64,000 nt of DNA from Lutibacter citreus (GTDB lineage: Bacteria; Bacteroidota; Bacteroidia; Flavobacteriales; Flavobacteriaceae), in the NCBI RefSeq assembly GCF_003260195.1, contig NZ_QEIH01000009.1, positions 143,497 to 207,496 of the forward strand, in the 5' to 3' direction. The notes under the pieces are model-generated. The model did not search any database. It saw only the letters and a program-made list of their open reading frames with translations, and was not told the DNA's origin. Of this stretch, positions 44,895 to 55,740 are shown piece after piece. The first letter of the stretch is position 1. The number at the start of each line of letters is the position of its first letter. The position numbers and the translations under genes were made by a program.

Positions 44895-46382
44895 ATGTAT
44901 TATATAGGATTTGATTTAGGAAGTTCATCAGTCAAAGCAGCTTTGATTGAGTCGAGTACAGGAAAATCAGTAGGGATTGCACAATATCCAGAAACTGAAA
45001 TGACTATAGTTGCCGAACAAATAGGTTGGGCAGAGCAAGACCCAAATTTATGGTGGAAAAACATTGGTAAAGTAACAAAAAAGTTATTGATACAAACAGG
45101 TGTTGCATCAAACAAAATAAAAGGAATTGGAATTGCTTATCAAATGCACGGAATGGTTGTAGTTGATAAAAATCAAGAAGTTTTAAGACCTTCAATTATT
45201 TGGTGTGATAGTAGAGCTGTTGAAATTGGGGATAATACTTTTAAAGGAATTGGAGAAGATAAATGTGTTTCTAACTTATTAAATTCACCAGGTAATTTTA
45301 CGCTTTCAAAATTGAAATGGGTAAAAGAAAACGAACCTGAAATTTTTGATAGAGTTGATAAGCTATTATTACCAGGAGATTTTATTGCATTAAAATTAAC
45401 AGGAGAAGCAACTACTACAATTTCTGGACTTTCAGAAGGAATTATGTGGGATTTTAAACAAAATAAATTAGCAGATTGGTTGTTTGAATATATGGGTATT
45501 TCTACCGATGTAATTCCAACCATTGTTCCAACATTTTCAAATCAAGGAACGGTTAATAAAAAAGCAGCTGAAGAAATTGGTTTACCTGAAGGAATACCAG
45601 TTTTATACAGAGCAGGAGATCAACCAAATAACGCACTTTCATTAAATGCTTTTCATCCAGGTGAAATTGCTGCAACTGGAGGTACATCAGGAGTTGTTTA
45701 TGCAATTACAGATAGTACAAAAACTCAAGAAAGTTCAAGAATAAACAATTTTGCACATGTAAATTATACTACCGAAGCTCCAAGAATTGGAAAACTGTTG
45801 TGTATTAATGGCGCAGGAATTCAATATAGTTGGATGAAGCAAAATGTTGTTGCTTCAACAGATTCTTATAATGATATGAATAATTTAGCAGAATCAATTC
45901 CTGTTGGTTCAGAGGGTTTAAGGATTTTACCTTTTGGAAATGGAGCTGAACGTATGTTAAATAGTCAAAATACTGGAGCAAGTACATTCAATTTAAATTT
46001 CAACAAACATAATAAAGCACATTTATTAAGAGCTTCTTTAGAAGGCATAGCTTTTAGTTTTGTGTATGGAATTGATATTTTAAAAAATGATGGAGTTGAT
46101 TTATCGGCAATTAGAGCCGGAAATGATAATTTATTCCGTTCAGAAATATTTTCAAATACCATTGCAACCTTAGTTGGTACAGATATTAATATAATTGATA
46201 CTACAGGGGCGGTTGGAGCTGCAAGAGCTGCAGGTGTAAGTACTGGAGATTTTAAAACATTAGATGATGCGTTTTCAGACAATGAACACGTTATGACTTA
46301 TCATCCTTTAAAAGATAAAAAAATGTATGAGGATGCTTATCAGCTTTGGAAACAAGATTTAGAAAAACTTTATAAAAAATAA
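44895..46382 (+). CDS. xylB: Xylulokinase
   Basis: 495 residues, FGGY sugar kinase. IGFDLGSSSVKAALI at 3-17 is the N-terminal phosphate motif, and IAYQMHGMVVV (about 82) is the region that holds the substrate in xylulokinases. Its neighbour xylA supplies D-xylulose, so D-xylulose to xylulose 5-phosphate is the expected reaction. FGGY kinases for other sugars are similar; context decides. Confidence 0.92.
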   Translation: MYYIGFDLGSSSVKAALIESSTGKSVGIAQYPETEMTIVAEQIGWAEQDPNLWWKNIGKVTKKLLIQTGVASNKIKGIGIAYQMHGMVVVDKNQEVLRPSIIWCDSRAVEIGDNTFKGIGEDKCVSNLLNSPGNFTLSKLKWVKENEPEIFDRVDKLLLPGDFIALKLTGEATTTISGLSEGIMWDFKQNKLADWLFEYMGISTDVIPTIVPTFSNQGTVNKKAAEEIGLPEGIPVLYRAGDQPNNALSLNAFHPGEIAATGGTSGVVYAITDSTKTQESSRINNFAHVNYTTEAPRIGKLLCINGAGIQYSWMKQNVVASTDSYNDMNNLAESIPVGSEGLRILPFGNGAERMLNSQNTGASTFNLNFNKHNKAHLLRASLEGIAFSFVYGIDILKNDGVDLSAIRAGNDNLFRSEIFSNTIATLVGTDINIIDTTGAVGAARAAGVSTGDFKTLDDAFSDNEHVMTYHPLKDKKMYEDAYQLWKQDLEKLYKK

Positions 46383-46405
46383 TAACATAATTAAATAATA
46401 CAGAA

Positions 46406-47731
46406 ATGGCACTATTAGGAAACAAAGAATACTACAAAGGTATTGGAGAAATCAAATTTGAAGGAAAAGAATCAGACAATCCATTAGCATTTAAATATTA
46501 TAATCCAGATCAGGTTGTTGCAGGAAAAACAATGCGTGAGCATTTCAGATTTGCAATTGCTTATTGGCATTCATTCTGTGGACAAGGTGGAGATCCATTT
46601 GGACCAGGAACACAAAGTTTTGAGTGGGACAAATCTTCAGATCCAATTCAAGCAGCAAAAGACAAAGCTGATGCAGCTTTTGAATTTATTACTAAAATGG
46701 GATTTGATTATTTCTGTTTTCATGATTATGATTTAGTTCAAGAGGGAGCAACTTTTGCTGAATCTGAAGCAAGATTAGCTACAATTACTGATTATATTAA
46801 AGGGAAACAAGCAGAAAGTGGCGTTAAATTATTATGGGGAACAGCAAACTGTTTTTCAAACCCACGTTATATGAATGGAGCTTCAACAAATCCAGAATTT
46901 GATGTTCTTGCAAGAGCCGGTGGACAAATTAAATTAGCCTTGGATGCTACAATTAAATTAGGTGGTGAAAACTACGTGTTCTGGGGTGGTAGAGAAGGTT
47001 ATATGTCTTTATTAAATACAGACATGGGACGTGAATTAGACCATATGGGACGCTTTTTAGGAATGGCAAGAGATTACGCTCGTTCTCAAGGTTTTAAAGG
47101 GAACTTCCTTATTGAGCCAAAACCAATGGAGCCAATGAAACATCAGTATGATTTTGATTCAGCTACAGCAATTGGATTCTTAAAAGAATATGGTTTAGAT
47201 AAAGATTTCAAAATGAATATTGAAGTAAACCACGCTACATTAGCACAACACACTTTCCAACACGAATTAGAAGTAGCTGCAAAAGCAGGTATGTTAGGTA
47301 GTTTAGATGCTAACCGTGGAGATTATCAAAACGGATGGGATACAGATCAGTTCCCAAATAATATTCAAGAAACTACAGAAGCAATGTTAGTATTCTTAAA
47401 AGCTGGCGGTTTACAAGGTGGAGGTGTTAATTTTGATGCGAAAATTAGAAGAAATTCAACAGATTTAGATGATGTATTCCATGCACATATTGGTGGAGCA
47501 GATACGTTTGCTAGAGCCTTGCTAATTGCTGATAAAATTATGACTTCTTCTCCTTATGAAAAATTAAGAACAGATCGTTATGCTTCTTTTGATACTGGAA
47601 AAGGTAAAGACTTTGAAGGAGGAAAACTTTCTATGCAAGATTTATATAAAATTGCCCAAGAAAACGGAGAGTTATCATTAAAAAGTGGTAAACAAGAATT
47701 ATTCGAAAATATAATTAACCAATACATATAA
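46406..47731 (+). CDS. xylA: Xylose isomerase
   Basis: 441 residues, class II enzyme (long N-terminus). CFHDYDLV (about 108) carries the catalytic His-Asp pair; [17 protein letters not shown] near 232 and [12 protein letters not shown] provide the metal ligands Glu, His and Asp. Converts D-xylose to D-xylulose with Mg2+/Mn2+/Co2+. It lies between xylB (24 nt) and the transporter gene (12 nt). Confidence 0.97.
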   Translation: MALLGNKEYYKGIGEIKFEGKESDNPLAFKYYNPDQVVAGKTMREHFRFAIAYWHSFCGQGGDPFGPGTQSFEWDKSSDPIQAAKDKADAAFEFITKMGFDYFCFHDYDLVQEGATFAESEARLATITDYIKGKQAESGVKLLWGTANCFSNPRYMNGASTNPEFDVLARAGGQIKLALDATIKLGGENYVFWGGREGYMSLLNTDMGRELDHMGRFLGMARDYARSQGFKGNFLIEPKPMEPMKHQYDFDSATAIGFLKEYGLDKDFKMNIEVNHATLAQHTFQHELEVAAKAGMLGSLDANRGDYQNGWDTDQFPNNIQETTEAMLVFLKAGGLQGGGVNFDAKIRRNSTDLDDVFHAHIGGADTFARALLIADKIMTSSPYEKLRTDRYASFDTGKGKDFEGGKLSMQDLYKIAQENGELSLKSGKQELFENIINQYI

Positions 47732-47743
47732 TTTTTAAGCATT

Positions 47744-49156
47744 ATGGGAGCAGCAAACTCTAAATATTTATTAAAACTAACAATAGTTGCCACGTTAGGT
47801 GGATTGTTGTTTGGTTATGATACTGCGGTTATTTCAGGAACCGTTAGTTCATTAGAAAGTTTTTTCGTTCTGCCTTTTGGTTTGGATGAATTGGGAGCAA
47901 ATGCCCGTTTGGGATTTGTTGTTTCCAGTGCACTAATTGGGTGTATTATAGGTGGTATTTCTGGAGGTGTTATTAGTAAGAAACTAGGTCGTAAAAATGG
48001 ATTAATTCTAGCGGCTATATTATTCTTATTTTCTGCCATTGGATCTTCTATGCCAGAAATGTTTATAAAACCTATTGGTGAAGGAGACCATACGTTTATT
48101 TACATATTTATTGTTTATAGAATTATTGGAGGTATTGGAGTAGGATTAGCATCTATGCTTTCTCCATTGTATATAGCGGAAATTGCACCAGCAAAAAATA
48201 GAGGTAAATTAGTTTCAATGAATCAGTTTGCAATTATTTTTGGTATGTTGATTGTGTATTTTGTAAATTATTTTATTGCTAAACAAGGAGATGATACTTG
48301 GTTAAATACCGTTGGATGGCGTTGGATGTTTGCTTCGGAAACTATTCCTGCAGCCTTATTTTTATTAATGTTGTTTTTTGTACCGGATACACCAAGATCT
48401 TTAGTGTTAAAATCTCAGCCAGAAAAAGCGTTGGATGTTTTAATAAAAGTAAATGGTGTTGAAGAAGGTAAAAAGATTCTTACAGAAATTCAAAATACAA
48501 TAGTTAGTCATTCAGGGAAGTTATTTTCTTTTGGAATGACAGTTATTGTAATTGGTGTTTTACTTTCTGTTTTTCAACAATTTGTAGGTATAAATGTAGT
48601 ACTGTACTATGCTCCAGAAATTTTTAAGGGTATGGGTTCAGGAACTGATACTGCATTATTACAAACTATTATTGTAGGTGCTGTTAATTTATTATTTACG
48701 GTGTTAGCAATTATGACCGTTGATAAATATGGTAGAAAACCATTAATGATAATAGGTGCAATAGGTATGGCATTTGCAATGTTTGCATTAGGAACTACAT
48801 TTTTTATGGAATCTGTTGGAATCGGAGCTTTAGTGTTTATGTTAATTTATGTAGCTAGTTTTGCTATGAGTTGGGGTCCAGTTTGTTGGGTGTTATTGTC
48901 AGAGATGTTTCCAAATAAAATTAGAGGGCGTGCATTGGCAGTTGCAGTTGCAGCTCAGTGGATTTCAAATTATTTAGTGTCTTGGACCTTTCCAATGATG
49001 GACAAAAATAGTTATTTGTTAGAAACATTTAATCACGGTTTTGCTTACTGGATTTATGGTGTAATGGGTGTTTTAGCGGCATTACTTGTTTGGAAATTTG
49101 TTCCTGAAACAAAAGGAAAAACATTAGAGGAAATAGAGAAAATTTGGGAGAAATAA
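47744..49156 (+). CDS. xylE: Sugar:proton symporter (XylE-type MFS)
   Basis: 470 residues with 12 predicted membrane helices. Sugar-porter signatures are present: GGLLFGYDTAVISG (19-32), GRKNG after helix 2, R-x-GG in YRIIGGIGVGLASMLSPLYIAEIAP, the PDTPRSL motif (about 210), FQQFVGINVVLYYAPEIF (about 275) and PETKGKTLEEIE at the end. QQ-x2-GINVVLYYAP matches proton symporters for xylose or glucose. Context in the xyl operon points to D-xylose. Confidence 0.9.
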   Translation: MGAANSKYLLKLTIVATLGGLLFGYDTAVISGTVSSLESFFVLPFGLDELGANARLGFVVSSALIGCIIGGISGGVISKKLGRKNGLILAAILFLFSAIGSSMPEMFIKPIGEGDHTFIYIFIVYRIIGGIGVGLASMLSPLYIAEIAPAKNRGKLVSMNQFAIIFGMLIVYFVNYFIAKQGDDTWLNTVGWRWMFASETIPAALFLLMLFFVPDTPRSLVLKSQPEKALDVLIKVNGVEEGKKILTEIQNTIVSHSGKLFSFGMTVIVIGVLLSVFQQFVGINVVLYYAPEIFKGMGSGTDTALLQTIIVGAVNLLFTVLAIMTVDKYGRKPLMIIGAIGMAFAMFALGTTFFMESVGIGALVFMLIYVASFAMSWGPVCWVLLSEMFPNKIRGRALAVAVAAQWISNYLVSWTFPMMDKNSYLLETFNHGFAYWIYGVMGVLAALLVWKFVPETKGKTLEEIEKIWEK

Positions 49157-49239
49157 AAAAAATATTTAGCATTTGCGAGAATATTATTTCTAACTATATT
49201 TGTCAAGAATTATATTCAAAAATATTTAAAAAATAAAAC

Positions 49240-51276
49240 ATGAACAAAAAGGTAGATCAGCAGTCAGCAGATAACATCAGAGCGTTAGCTGTGGCAATGG
49301 TAGAGAAGGCAAATTCAGGACATCCTGGAGGCCCAATGGGAGGTGCGGATTTTATGCATATCTTATATTCAGAATTTTTTAATTATGATCCATCAGATAT
49401 GAAATGGCCTTTTAGAGATCGTTTTTTCATGGATGCTGGTCATTTGTCTACTTTAATGTATGCTCAATATTATCTTTTAGGAAACTATGAAAAAGATGAT
49501 GTTGCAAACTTCAGACAATGGGGGTCTATTACTCCTGGTCATCCAGAAGTTGATGTTGAAAGAGGAATAGAAAATACATCTGGACCATTAGGACAAGGGC
49601 ATACAATGGGTGTGGGAGCAGCAATTGCTGCTAAGTTTTTACAAGCTAGATTTGGAGATTGGATGAATCATAAGATTTATGGTTTTATTTCTGATGGAGG
49701 TGTTCAAGAAGAAATATCTCAAGGTGCAGGTAGAATAGCAGGTCATTTAGGGTTGAGTAATTTTATTATGTTTTTCGATTCAAATGATATTCAGTTGTCA
49801 ACTTCAACAGATGAGGTTACTACTGAAAATACAGCAATGAAATATGAAGCTTGGGGTTGGAAAGTTATTACTATTGATGGTCACAATCATGACGAGATTA
49901 GAAAAGCATTAACTGATGCAAATAACGAAACTGAAAGACCAACTTTAATAATAGGTAAAACTATTATGGGTAAAGGCTGTGTAACGGCAGATGGTAAAAT
50001 GTTTGAAGGTGAGTGTGAATTACATGGGCAACCAATTGGAGCTACAGGTGCTGATTATACCAAAACATTATTAAATTTAGGTGCAAATCCAGAAAGTCCG
50101 TTTGATATTTTTGATGATGTAAATGAGTTTTATAAAAACTTGTTGAAAGAGAAAATAGCCAAAGCGGCAGAAAAGAAAGCTGAAATTGCAGTTTGGAAAA
50201 ATAAAAACCAAGCTTTATCAGATAAATTAGATTTCTTCTTATCAGGTAAATTACCAGAATTAGATTTTGAATCTATTGAACATAAAGCAGGATTGGCAAC
50301 AAGAGCTGCATCTTCAGGAGTATTAGCATATTTAGCTGAAAAAGTTGAAAATATGATTGTGTCTTCTGCAGATTTATCAAACAGTGATAAAACAGATGGA
50401 TTCTTAAAGAAAACACACGCGCTTAAAAAAGGAGACTTTAGTGGTTCGTTTTTACAAGCAGGTGTTGCAGAACTAACAATGGCTTGTATTGCAAATGGAA
50501 TTGCATTGCACGGTGGAATTATTCCTGTAGTAGCAACTTTCTTTGTGTTTTCAGATTATATGAAGCCAGCGATGCGTATAAGTGCTATTCAAGAATTGCC
50601 AGTTAAATATGTTTGGACACACGATGCTTTTAGAGTTGGAGAAGATGGGCCAACACATCAACCTGTTGAGCAAGAAGCACAATTACGTTTATTAGAAAAG
50701 TTAAAGAATCATAGCGGAAAACCAAGTTTATTAGCATTAAGACCAGCAGATTCAGCTGAAACTAGTGTTGCTTGGAAAATGGCATTGGAAAATCAAGATA
50801 CTCCAACAGGATTAATTCTTTCAAGACAAGGAATTAAAGATCTTCCTGCTTCAGGAAAATCAAGATATAATGATGCTTTAGCTGCTGAAAAAGGTGGTTA
50901 TTTAGTTAAAGAAGTAGAGAACCCAGATGTTGTATTAATTGCAAATGGATCTGAAGTTGCAACTTTAGTAGCTGCAGCTGAATTATTAGAAGCTGAGAAA
51001 GGATTAAAAGTTAGTATTGCTTCAATTATTTCAGAAGGAAGATTTAGATTACAGACTAAATCATACCAAGAGAGTGTAATACCTAAAAACAAACCGTTAT
51101 TTGGTTTAACAGCAGGTTTACCAGTAAATTTAGAAGGATTGGTTGGAGATCACGGGAAAGTTTTCGGATTGGATCATTTTGGATATTCTGCTCCAGCAAG
51201 TGTGCTTGATGAGAAGTTTGGATTTACAGGTGAAAAAGTATGTAACCAAGTATTAGAATATTTAAAAACAGTATAA
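49240..51276 (+). CDS. tkt: Transketolase
   Basis: 678 residues, full-length single-chain enzyme. ThDP-binding region [18 protein letters not shown] (about 148), where the usual GDG reads [20 protein letters not shown] near 27; pyrimidine-binding domain with [10 protein letters not shown] near 470. Shuttles two-carbon units in the pentose phosphate pathway, taking up xylulose 5-phosphate made by XylAB. It follows the transporter gene after 83 nt; no terminator lies between. Confidence 0.95.
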   Translation: MNKKVDQQSADNIRALAVAMVEKANSGHPGGPMGGADFMHILYSEFFNYDPSDMKWPFRDRFFMDAGHLSTLMYAQYYLLGNYEKDDVANFRQWGSITPGHPEVDVERGIENTSGPLGQGHTMGVGAAIAAKFLQARFGDWMNHKIYGFISDGGVQEEISQGAGRIAGHLGLSNFIMFFDSNDIQLSTSTDEVTTENTAMKYEAWGWKVITIDGHNHDEIRKALTDANNETERPTLIIGKTIMGKGCVTADGKMFEGECELHGQPIGATGADYTKTLLNLGANPESPFDIFDDVNEFYKNLLKEKIAKAAEKKAEIAVWKNKNQALSDKLDFFLSGKLPELDFESIEHKAGLATRAASSGVLAYLAEKVENMIVSSADLSNSDKTDGFLKKTHALKKGDFSGSFLQAGVAELTMACIANGIALHGGIIPVVATFFVFSDYMKPAMRISAIQELPVKYVWTHDAFRVGEDGPTHQPVEQEAQLRLLEKLKNHSGKPSLLALRPADSAETSVAWKMALENQDTPTGLILSRQGIKDLPASGKSRYNDALAAEKGGYLVKEVENPDVVLIANGSEVATLVAAAELLEAEKGLKVSIASIISEGRFRLQTKSYQESVIPKNKPLFGLTAGLPVNLEGLVGDHGKVFGLDHFGYSAPASVLDEKFGFTGEKVCNQVLEYLKTV

Positions 51277-51286
51277 AACAAAAAAT

Positions 51287-51940
51287 ATGAAATTTTTTAT
51301 AGATACAGCAAATTTAGAGCAAATTAAAGAAGCTCAAGCATTAGGAATTTTAGATGGAGTTACTACAAATCCATCTTTAATGGCTAAAGAAGGAATTACA
51401 GGTGCAGAAAATATTTTAAAGCATTATGTAGCTATATGTAATGTTGTTGAAGGTGATGTTTCTGCTGAAGTTATTGCTACAGATTTTGAAGGAATGGTAA
51501 AACAAGGTGAAGAATTAGCAGCCTTACATCCGCAAATAGTAGTTAAATTACCTATGATTGCTGACGGAGTAAAAGCTTGTAAATATTTTTCAGATAAAGG
51601 AATTAGAACTAATGTAACGTTAGTTTTCTCTGCTGGTCAAGCTTTATTGGCAGCCAAAGCTGGAGCAACTTATGTTTCTCCGTTTTTAGGAAGATTAGAT
51701 GATATTTCAACTGATGGATTGCATTTAATTTCTGAAATCAGACAAATTTATGATAACTATGGTTTTGAAACTGAAATATTAGCAGCTTCAATACGTCATA
51801 CAATGCACGTAATTGATTGTGCAAAAATTGGTGCAGATGTTATGACAGGACCGTTATCATCTATCACAGGATTATTAAGACATCCTTTAACAGATAGTGG
51901 TTTAGCTCAATTTTTAGCTGATTACAAAAAAGGAAATTAG
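51287..51940 (+). CDS. tal: Transaldolase, small (FSA/TalC-like) type
   Basis: 217 residues, single TIM barrel. The Schiff-base lysine is K87 in [20 protein letters not shown] and [13 protein letters not shown] at the N-terminus are family landmarks. Transaldolases and fructose-6-phosphate aldolases share this size; next to tkt, a transaldolase role in the pentose phosphate pathway is more likely. It is 10 nt after tkt and followed by a terminator. Confidence 0.92.
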   Translation: MKFFIDTANLEQIKEAQALGILDGVTTNPSLMAKEGITGAENILKHYVAICNVVEGDVSAEVIATDFEGMVKQGEELAALHPQIVVKLPMIADGVKACKYFSDKGIRTNVTLVFSAGQALLAAKAGATYVSPFLGRLDDISTDGLHLISEIRQIYDNYGFETEILAASIRHTMHVIDCAKIGADVMTGPLSSITGLLRHPLTDSGLAQFLADYKKGN

Positions 51941-51971
51941 TTCTAGCATTTAGATTGAATTAAATTAATTT

Positions 51972-52008
51972 AAAACCCTTTTCAAACATTTGTTTGAAAA
52001 GGGTTTTT
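51972..52008 (+). terminator. Terminator of the xylose/pentose phosphate operon
   Basis: Perfect 17-bp inverted repeat (51972-51988 with 51991-52007; core AACCCTTTTC / GAAAAGGGTT) with a T-run at its 3' side. Confidence 0.92.
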
Positions 52009-52046
52009 ATGTTTAATACAATCATATGTTAAACTTTAATTTTACG

Positions 52047-52078
52047 TTTGAACTTTTAATAGTTTTTGGTTAGCTTTA
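52047..52078 (+). promoter_or_regulatory. Candidate promoter of the molybdenum hydroxylase operon
   Basis: TTTG at 52047-52050, a 20-nt spacer and TAGCTTTA at 52071-52078 (one mismatch from TAnnTTTG). The upstream TACGTTTG at 52043-52050 is itself an exact -7 match, so an alternative start further upstream is possible. Confidence 0.45.
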
Positions 52079-52102
52079 ATTTTTAATTTTAGAGACAAAT
52101 AA

Positions 52103-52561
52103 ATGGCAAAATATAAATTGTTGGTTAATGAAAAGGAATATCAAGTAAATGTTACAAGTGATACTCCTTTATTGTGGGTTTTACGAGATCATTTAAATTT
52201 AGTAGGAACTAAATTTAGCTGTGGAATTGGTCAATGTGGTGCTTGTACAATTCATATTGATGGAGCTCCAACCAGAAGCTGTTTATATCCTGTTTCACTG
52301 GCAGAAGGTAAGACTATTACTACAATAGAAGGGCTTTCAGAAAATGGGGATCACCCTGTACAGAAAGCTTGGAAAGAAATTGATGTGCCTCAATGTGGTT
52401 ATTGTCAATCGGGGCAAATAATGACTGCTACATCTTTTTTAGAGAAAAATCCGAATCCTTCAAAAGATGAAATTAGAGAAGCAATGCATGGAAATATTTG
52501 CAGATGCGCTTCATACAACAGAATAGAAAAGGCAGTTGAAAAAGCTTCAAAAACTAAATAG
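52103..52561 (+). CDS. iorA: Aldehyde/isoquinoline oxidoreductase, [2Fe-2S] subunit
   Basis: 152 residues. The first [2Fe-2S] site is C40, C45, C48 and C60 (CGIGQCGAC...C), the second C98, C101, C133 and C135 (CGYC...CRC), as in the small subunit of molybdenum hydroxylases. It passes electrons from the molybdenum centre in the next gene's product. No signal peptide, so it would have to be co-exported with the Tat-signal partner. Starts a four-gene operon. Confidence 0.92.
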   Translation: MAKYKLLVNEKEYQVNVTSDTPLLWVLRDHLNLVGTKFSCGIGQCGACTIHIDGAPTRSCLYPVSLAEGKTITTIEGLSENGDHPVQKAWKEIDVPQCGYCQSGQIMTATSFLEKNPNPSKDEIREAMHGNICRCASYNRIEKAVEKASKTK

Positions 52562-52563
52562 AG

Positions 52564-54702
52564 ATGGCAAAAAAGAATAATATAGATAGACGTTCATTTT
52601 TAAAAGTGTCATCATTAGCAGGAGGAGGGTTAATTGTTGGATTTAACTTTTTGACATCTTGTAAACCAAATGTTAAACCGTCAGTAGACATTTCAAAATT
52701 GAATTTTCATGAATTCAACGCTTTTATAAAAATTGCAAATAATGGAATTGTAACTTTATTTGCCCCTAATCCTGAAATTGGCCAAGGTGTAAAAACTTCA
52801 ATGCCAATGATAATTGCAGAAGAATTAGATGTTGCTTGGGATGATGTTTATGTAGAACAAGGGGATTTAGATACTGATGTGTTTGAACGTCAGGTTGCAG
52901 GGGGAAGTCAATCTATAAGACACGGTTGGAATCCTTTAAGAGAAACCGGAGCTACGGTTAAGCAGTTATTAATTAACACAGCTGCTGCTAAATGGGGTGT
53001 TGAAGCAAGTGAGTGTTTTGTAAAAGAAGGTGTTATTTATAATTCAAAAAAAGAGGAAATAACATATGGAGAAATAGCGGAGGAAGCTTCAAAAGGGGAG
53101 ATTCCTGCCAATGTAAAACTAAAAGACCCAAAAAACTATACCATTATTGGGCAAAATATTAGAAATGTAGATATTGATAAAATTATAACGGGTAAACCAT
53201 TATTTGGTCTTGATTATAAGAAAGAAGGAATGCTGTATGCTTGCGTTGTTCAGGCTTCGGCATTTGGTAAAAATTTAGTTTCATTTGATGATACTGCTGC
53301 CAGAGCAAATGAAGGTGTTGTAGATATTTTTGAGTTTAACAATAAAATTGCTGTAATAGCTAACTCTACTTGGGAAGCTATGAGAGCTAAAAAAGCTATT
53401 GTTGCTAATTGGGATGATGGTGACAATCTAGAAACTACGGAAGAGTATTCAAAGAAACTTACAGCGTTATTAGAAGGTAAAAAGTTTAGAACAGTAAGGA
53501 AAGATGGAAATGTAGAAAAAGCCTTTAAGGAAGCAGATAAGGTTTTAGAAAGAGTGTATGATACGCCCTTTTTACCGCACAATTGTATGGAACCTATGAA
53601 CTTTTTTGCAAATGTTACGGATGATAAAATTGAACTTGCCGGTCCTATACAAACACCACAAAATACTGCAAATAAAATTGCCAATTTATTAAAGCGAGAT
53701 GTTAAAGATATTTCATTGGAATTAACGCGAATGGGTGGTGGTTTTGGGAGAAGATTGAAAGGTAATTTTGCAATTGATGCTGCTCAAATTTCAAACATTG
53801 CAAAAAAACCTGTTTTATTGGTTTTTAGTAGAGAAGATGATATTTTATCAGGAACTTTTAAACCAGCACTTAAATATAAGATTAGCGCAGCAATAAAAGA
53901 TAATAAATTAACGGGTTATCATGTTAAGGAAGCAGGAATTAATGGTAATATGTATGGATTAATTCCAAATTTTTTTCCAGCTGGTTGTATTGAAAATTAT
54001 CAAGTTGATTTAGCGAGATATAGAAGTAATATTACTATTGGAGCATGGCGAGCACCTTATACTAATTTCTTTGCATTTGCAGAGCAATCATTTTTTGATG
54101 AATTGGCTTCTGAGTTAAATGTTGATGAAGTTCAATTGCGTTTAGATTTACTTCAAAACGTGAAGAACACCAAAGATAAACGAATTCAATATTCAGCAGA
54201 AAGAATGGAAGCTGTTATTCATAAAGTGGTTGATAAATCTGGTTATGGAGAAAATAAAGATGATGTATATCAAGGCTTTTCGGTCTATTATTGTCATAAT
54301 TCATACGTGGCAGAAGTTGCGGATGTTGTTATGGAAGCCGGAATTCCAGTAGTTAAAAAAGTTACGGTAGCTGTAGATTGTGGAATAGTTGTAAATCCAT
54401 TAGGTGCTTTAAATCAAATTGAAGGAGCAGTTCTTGACGGTATTGGACACGCTATGTATGGAGATTTAAAATTTATAAAAGGAGTACCACAATCAACTAA
54501 TTTTCATGCAAATAGATTAATAAGAATGAAGGAAACACCAATTGTTGAAACTCATTTTATAAAGAGTGATATTGCTCCAACAGGCTTAGGTGAGCCGGCA
54601 CTACCACCAGCCATTCCAGCATTGGCAAATGCAATAAAAAGAGCAACGGGTATTAGACTTACTAAGATGCCGTTTATTGAATATAAAGAGATTTTTGGAT
54701 AG
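52564..54702 (+). CDS. iorB: Molybdenum hydroxylase large subunit, IorB-like, with Tat/lipoprotein signal
   Basis: 712 residues of the xanthine oxidase family (molybdopterin cytosine dinucleotide binding). The twin-arginine motif is R9-R10 (DRRSFLK) followed by a hydrophobic stretch and LTSC with C33, a lipobox, so a Tat-exported lipoprotein is likely. RMGGGFGRRLKGN (about 390) and the catalytic-type glutamate E677 in GLGEPALPP are visible. Relatives oxidise isoquinoline, nicotinate or aldehydes; the substrate here is unknown. No FAD subunit is encoded nearby, so electrons probably leave through a cytochrome or another carrier. Confidence 0.9.
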   Translation: MAKKNNIDRRSFLKVSSLAGGGLIVGFNFLTSCKPNVKPSVDISKLNFHEFNAFIKIANNGIVTLFAPNPEIGQGVKTSMPMIIAEELDVAWDDVYVEQGDLDTDVFERQVAGGSQSIRHGWNPLRETGATVKQLLINTAAAKWGVEASECFVKEGVIYNSKKEEITYGEIAEEASKGEIPANVKLKDPKNYTIIGQNIRNVDIDKIITGKPLFGLDYKKEGMLYACVVQASAFGKNLVSFDDTAARANEGVVDIFEFNNKIAVIANSTWEAMRAKKAIVANWDDGDNLETTEEYSKKLTALLEGKKFRTVRKDGNVEKAFKEADKVLERVYDTPFLPHNCMEPMNFFANVTDDKIELAGPIQTPQNTANKIANLLKRDVKDISLELTRMGGGFGRRLKGNFAIDAAQISNIAKKPVLLVFSREDDILSGTFKPALKYKISAAIKDNKLTGYHVKEAGINGNMYGLIPNFFPAGCIENYQVDLARYRSNITIGAWRAPYTNFFAFAEQSFFDELASELNVDEVQLRLDLLQNVKNTKDKRIQYSAERMEAVIHKVVDKSGYGENKDDVYQGFSVYYCHNSYVAEVADVVMEAGIPVVKKVTVAVDCGIVVNPLGALNQIEGAVLDGIGHAMYGDLKFIKGVPQSTNFHANRLIRMKETPIVETHFIKSDIAPTGLGEPALPPAIPALANAIKRATGIRLTKMPFIEYKEIFG

Positions 54703-54717
54703 TTTTAAATTGAAATT

Positions 54718-55740
54718 TTGACACACGAGTTTAAAGAGATTATTATAGAATTTGAATTGGCCAAAGCAAACGGATTAAAATCTGTGTTGGCTAGTTTGGT
54801 GTTTTTGGAAGGTTCATCATACAGAAAACCTGGAGTACGTATGCTACTTATTGAAAATGATAAAATGGTTGGTGCTTTAAGTGGAGGTTGTGTTGAAAAA
54901 GAAATACAAAGGCAGGTAAAAAGTGTTTTTAGTTCTGGAAAACCAAAATTAATGATTTATGATGGAAGATACAGATTGGGGTGTGAAGGACAATTGTATA
55001 TATTAATTGAGCCTTTCAACCCTTCAATAAATATTGTTAATGAGTTTAATTTAGCCATTGAACAAAGAATTGACTTTAAAATAAAGTCTAACTTTTGTTT
55101 AAGTGAAGGAACTCAAGAAAATAGTGGATCTCAAATAGTATTTAAAAATGATAATTGGAGTCCGTTAAATCAAGATTCAAAAGTTTCTTTTATTGAAGAT
55201 AAAACTTTCAATCAGCTTTTTAAACCTTGTTTTAGATTGGTTATAATTGGAGCGGAACATGATGCTGTTCAACTGAATAATTTAGGTGTATTTTTAGGTT
55301 GGGAAGTTGTAATAATTGCCAATTCCGCAAACCAGCAAACTCTTAAAGATTTTCCTGGGGCAAAAGAGTTGATTCAAACAGAACCAAATTTATTGAAATT
55401 AACTTGGGTAAATAAAGAAACTGCTTTGGTTTTTATGACACATAGTTTTGCTAGAGATTTACAATATTTAGTTGCATTGAAAGATACAGACCCCAGTTAT
55501 ATTGGTTTATTGGGGCCTAAAAATAGAAGAGAAAAGATTTTGAATGATTTTATTGAATTGCATCCTCTTGTTGAAGAAGCGTTTTTAGATAAAATTTATG
55601 GTCCTGCGGGGTTAAATATCGGAAGTAAAACGGCGCAAGAAATTGCGGTCTCCATTTGTTCTGAAATTTTATCGGTTACTCGTGGTAAAGCTCCAGATTT
55701 TTTAAAAAATAAAAAGAATTCAATTCATAATGAGTTGTAA
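54718..55740 (+). CDS. XdhC/CoxI-family molybdoenzyme maturation factor
   Basis: 340 residues; start TTG at 54718, no ATG precedes the conserved N-terminus. XdhC-CoxI domain with SSYRKPGVRMLL and SGGCVEKEI (about 32-65), and a C-terminal Rossmann part (LVIIGAEHDAVQLNNLG near 178; GLLGPKNRREKIL near 262). These proteins sulfurate or insert the molybdenum cofactor into xanthine-dehydrogenase-type enzymes. Last 11 nt overlap the next gene. Confidence 0.9.
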   Translation: MTHEFKEIIIEFELAKANGLKSVLASLVFLEGSSYRKPGVRMLLIENDKMVGALSGGCVEKEIQRQVKSVFSSGKPKLMIYDGRYRLGCEGQLYILIEPFNPSINIVNEFNLAIEQRIDFKIKSNFCLSEGTQENSGSQIVFKNDNWSPLNQDSKVSFIEDKTFNQLFKPCFRLVIIGAEHDAVQLNNLGVFLGWEVVIIANSANQQTLKDFPGAKELIQTEPNLLKLTWVNKETALVFMTHSFARDLQYLVALKDTDPSYIGLLGPKNRREKILNDFIELHPLVEEAFLDKIYGPAGLNIGSKTAQEIAVSICSEILSVTRGKAPDFLKNKKNSIHNEL

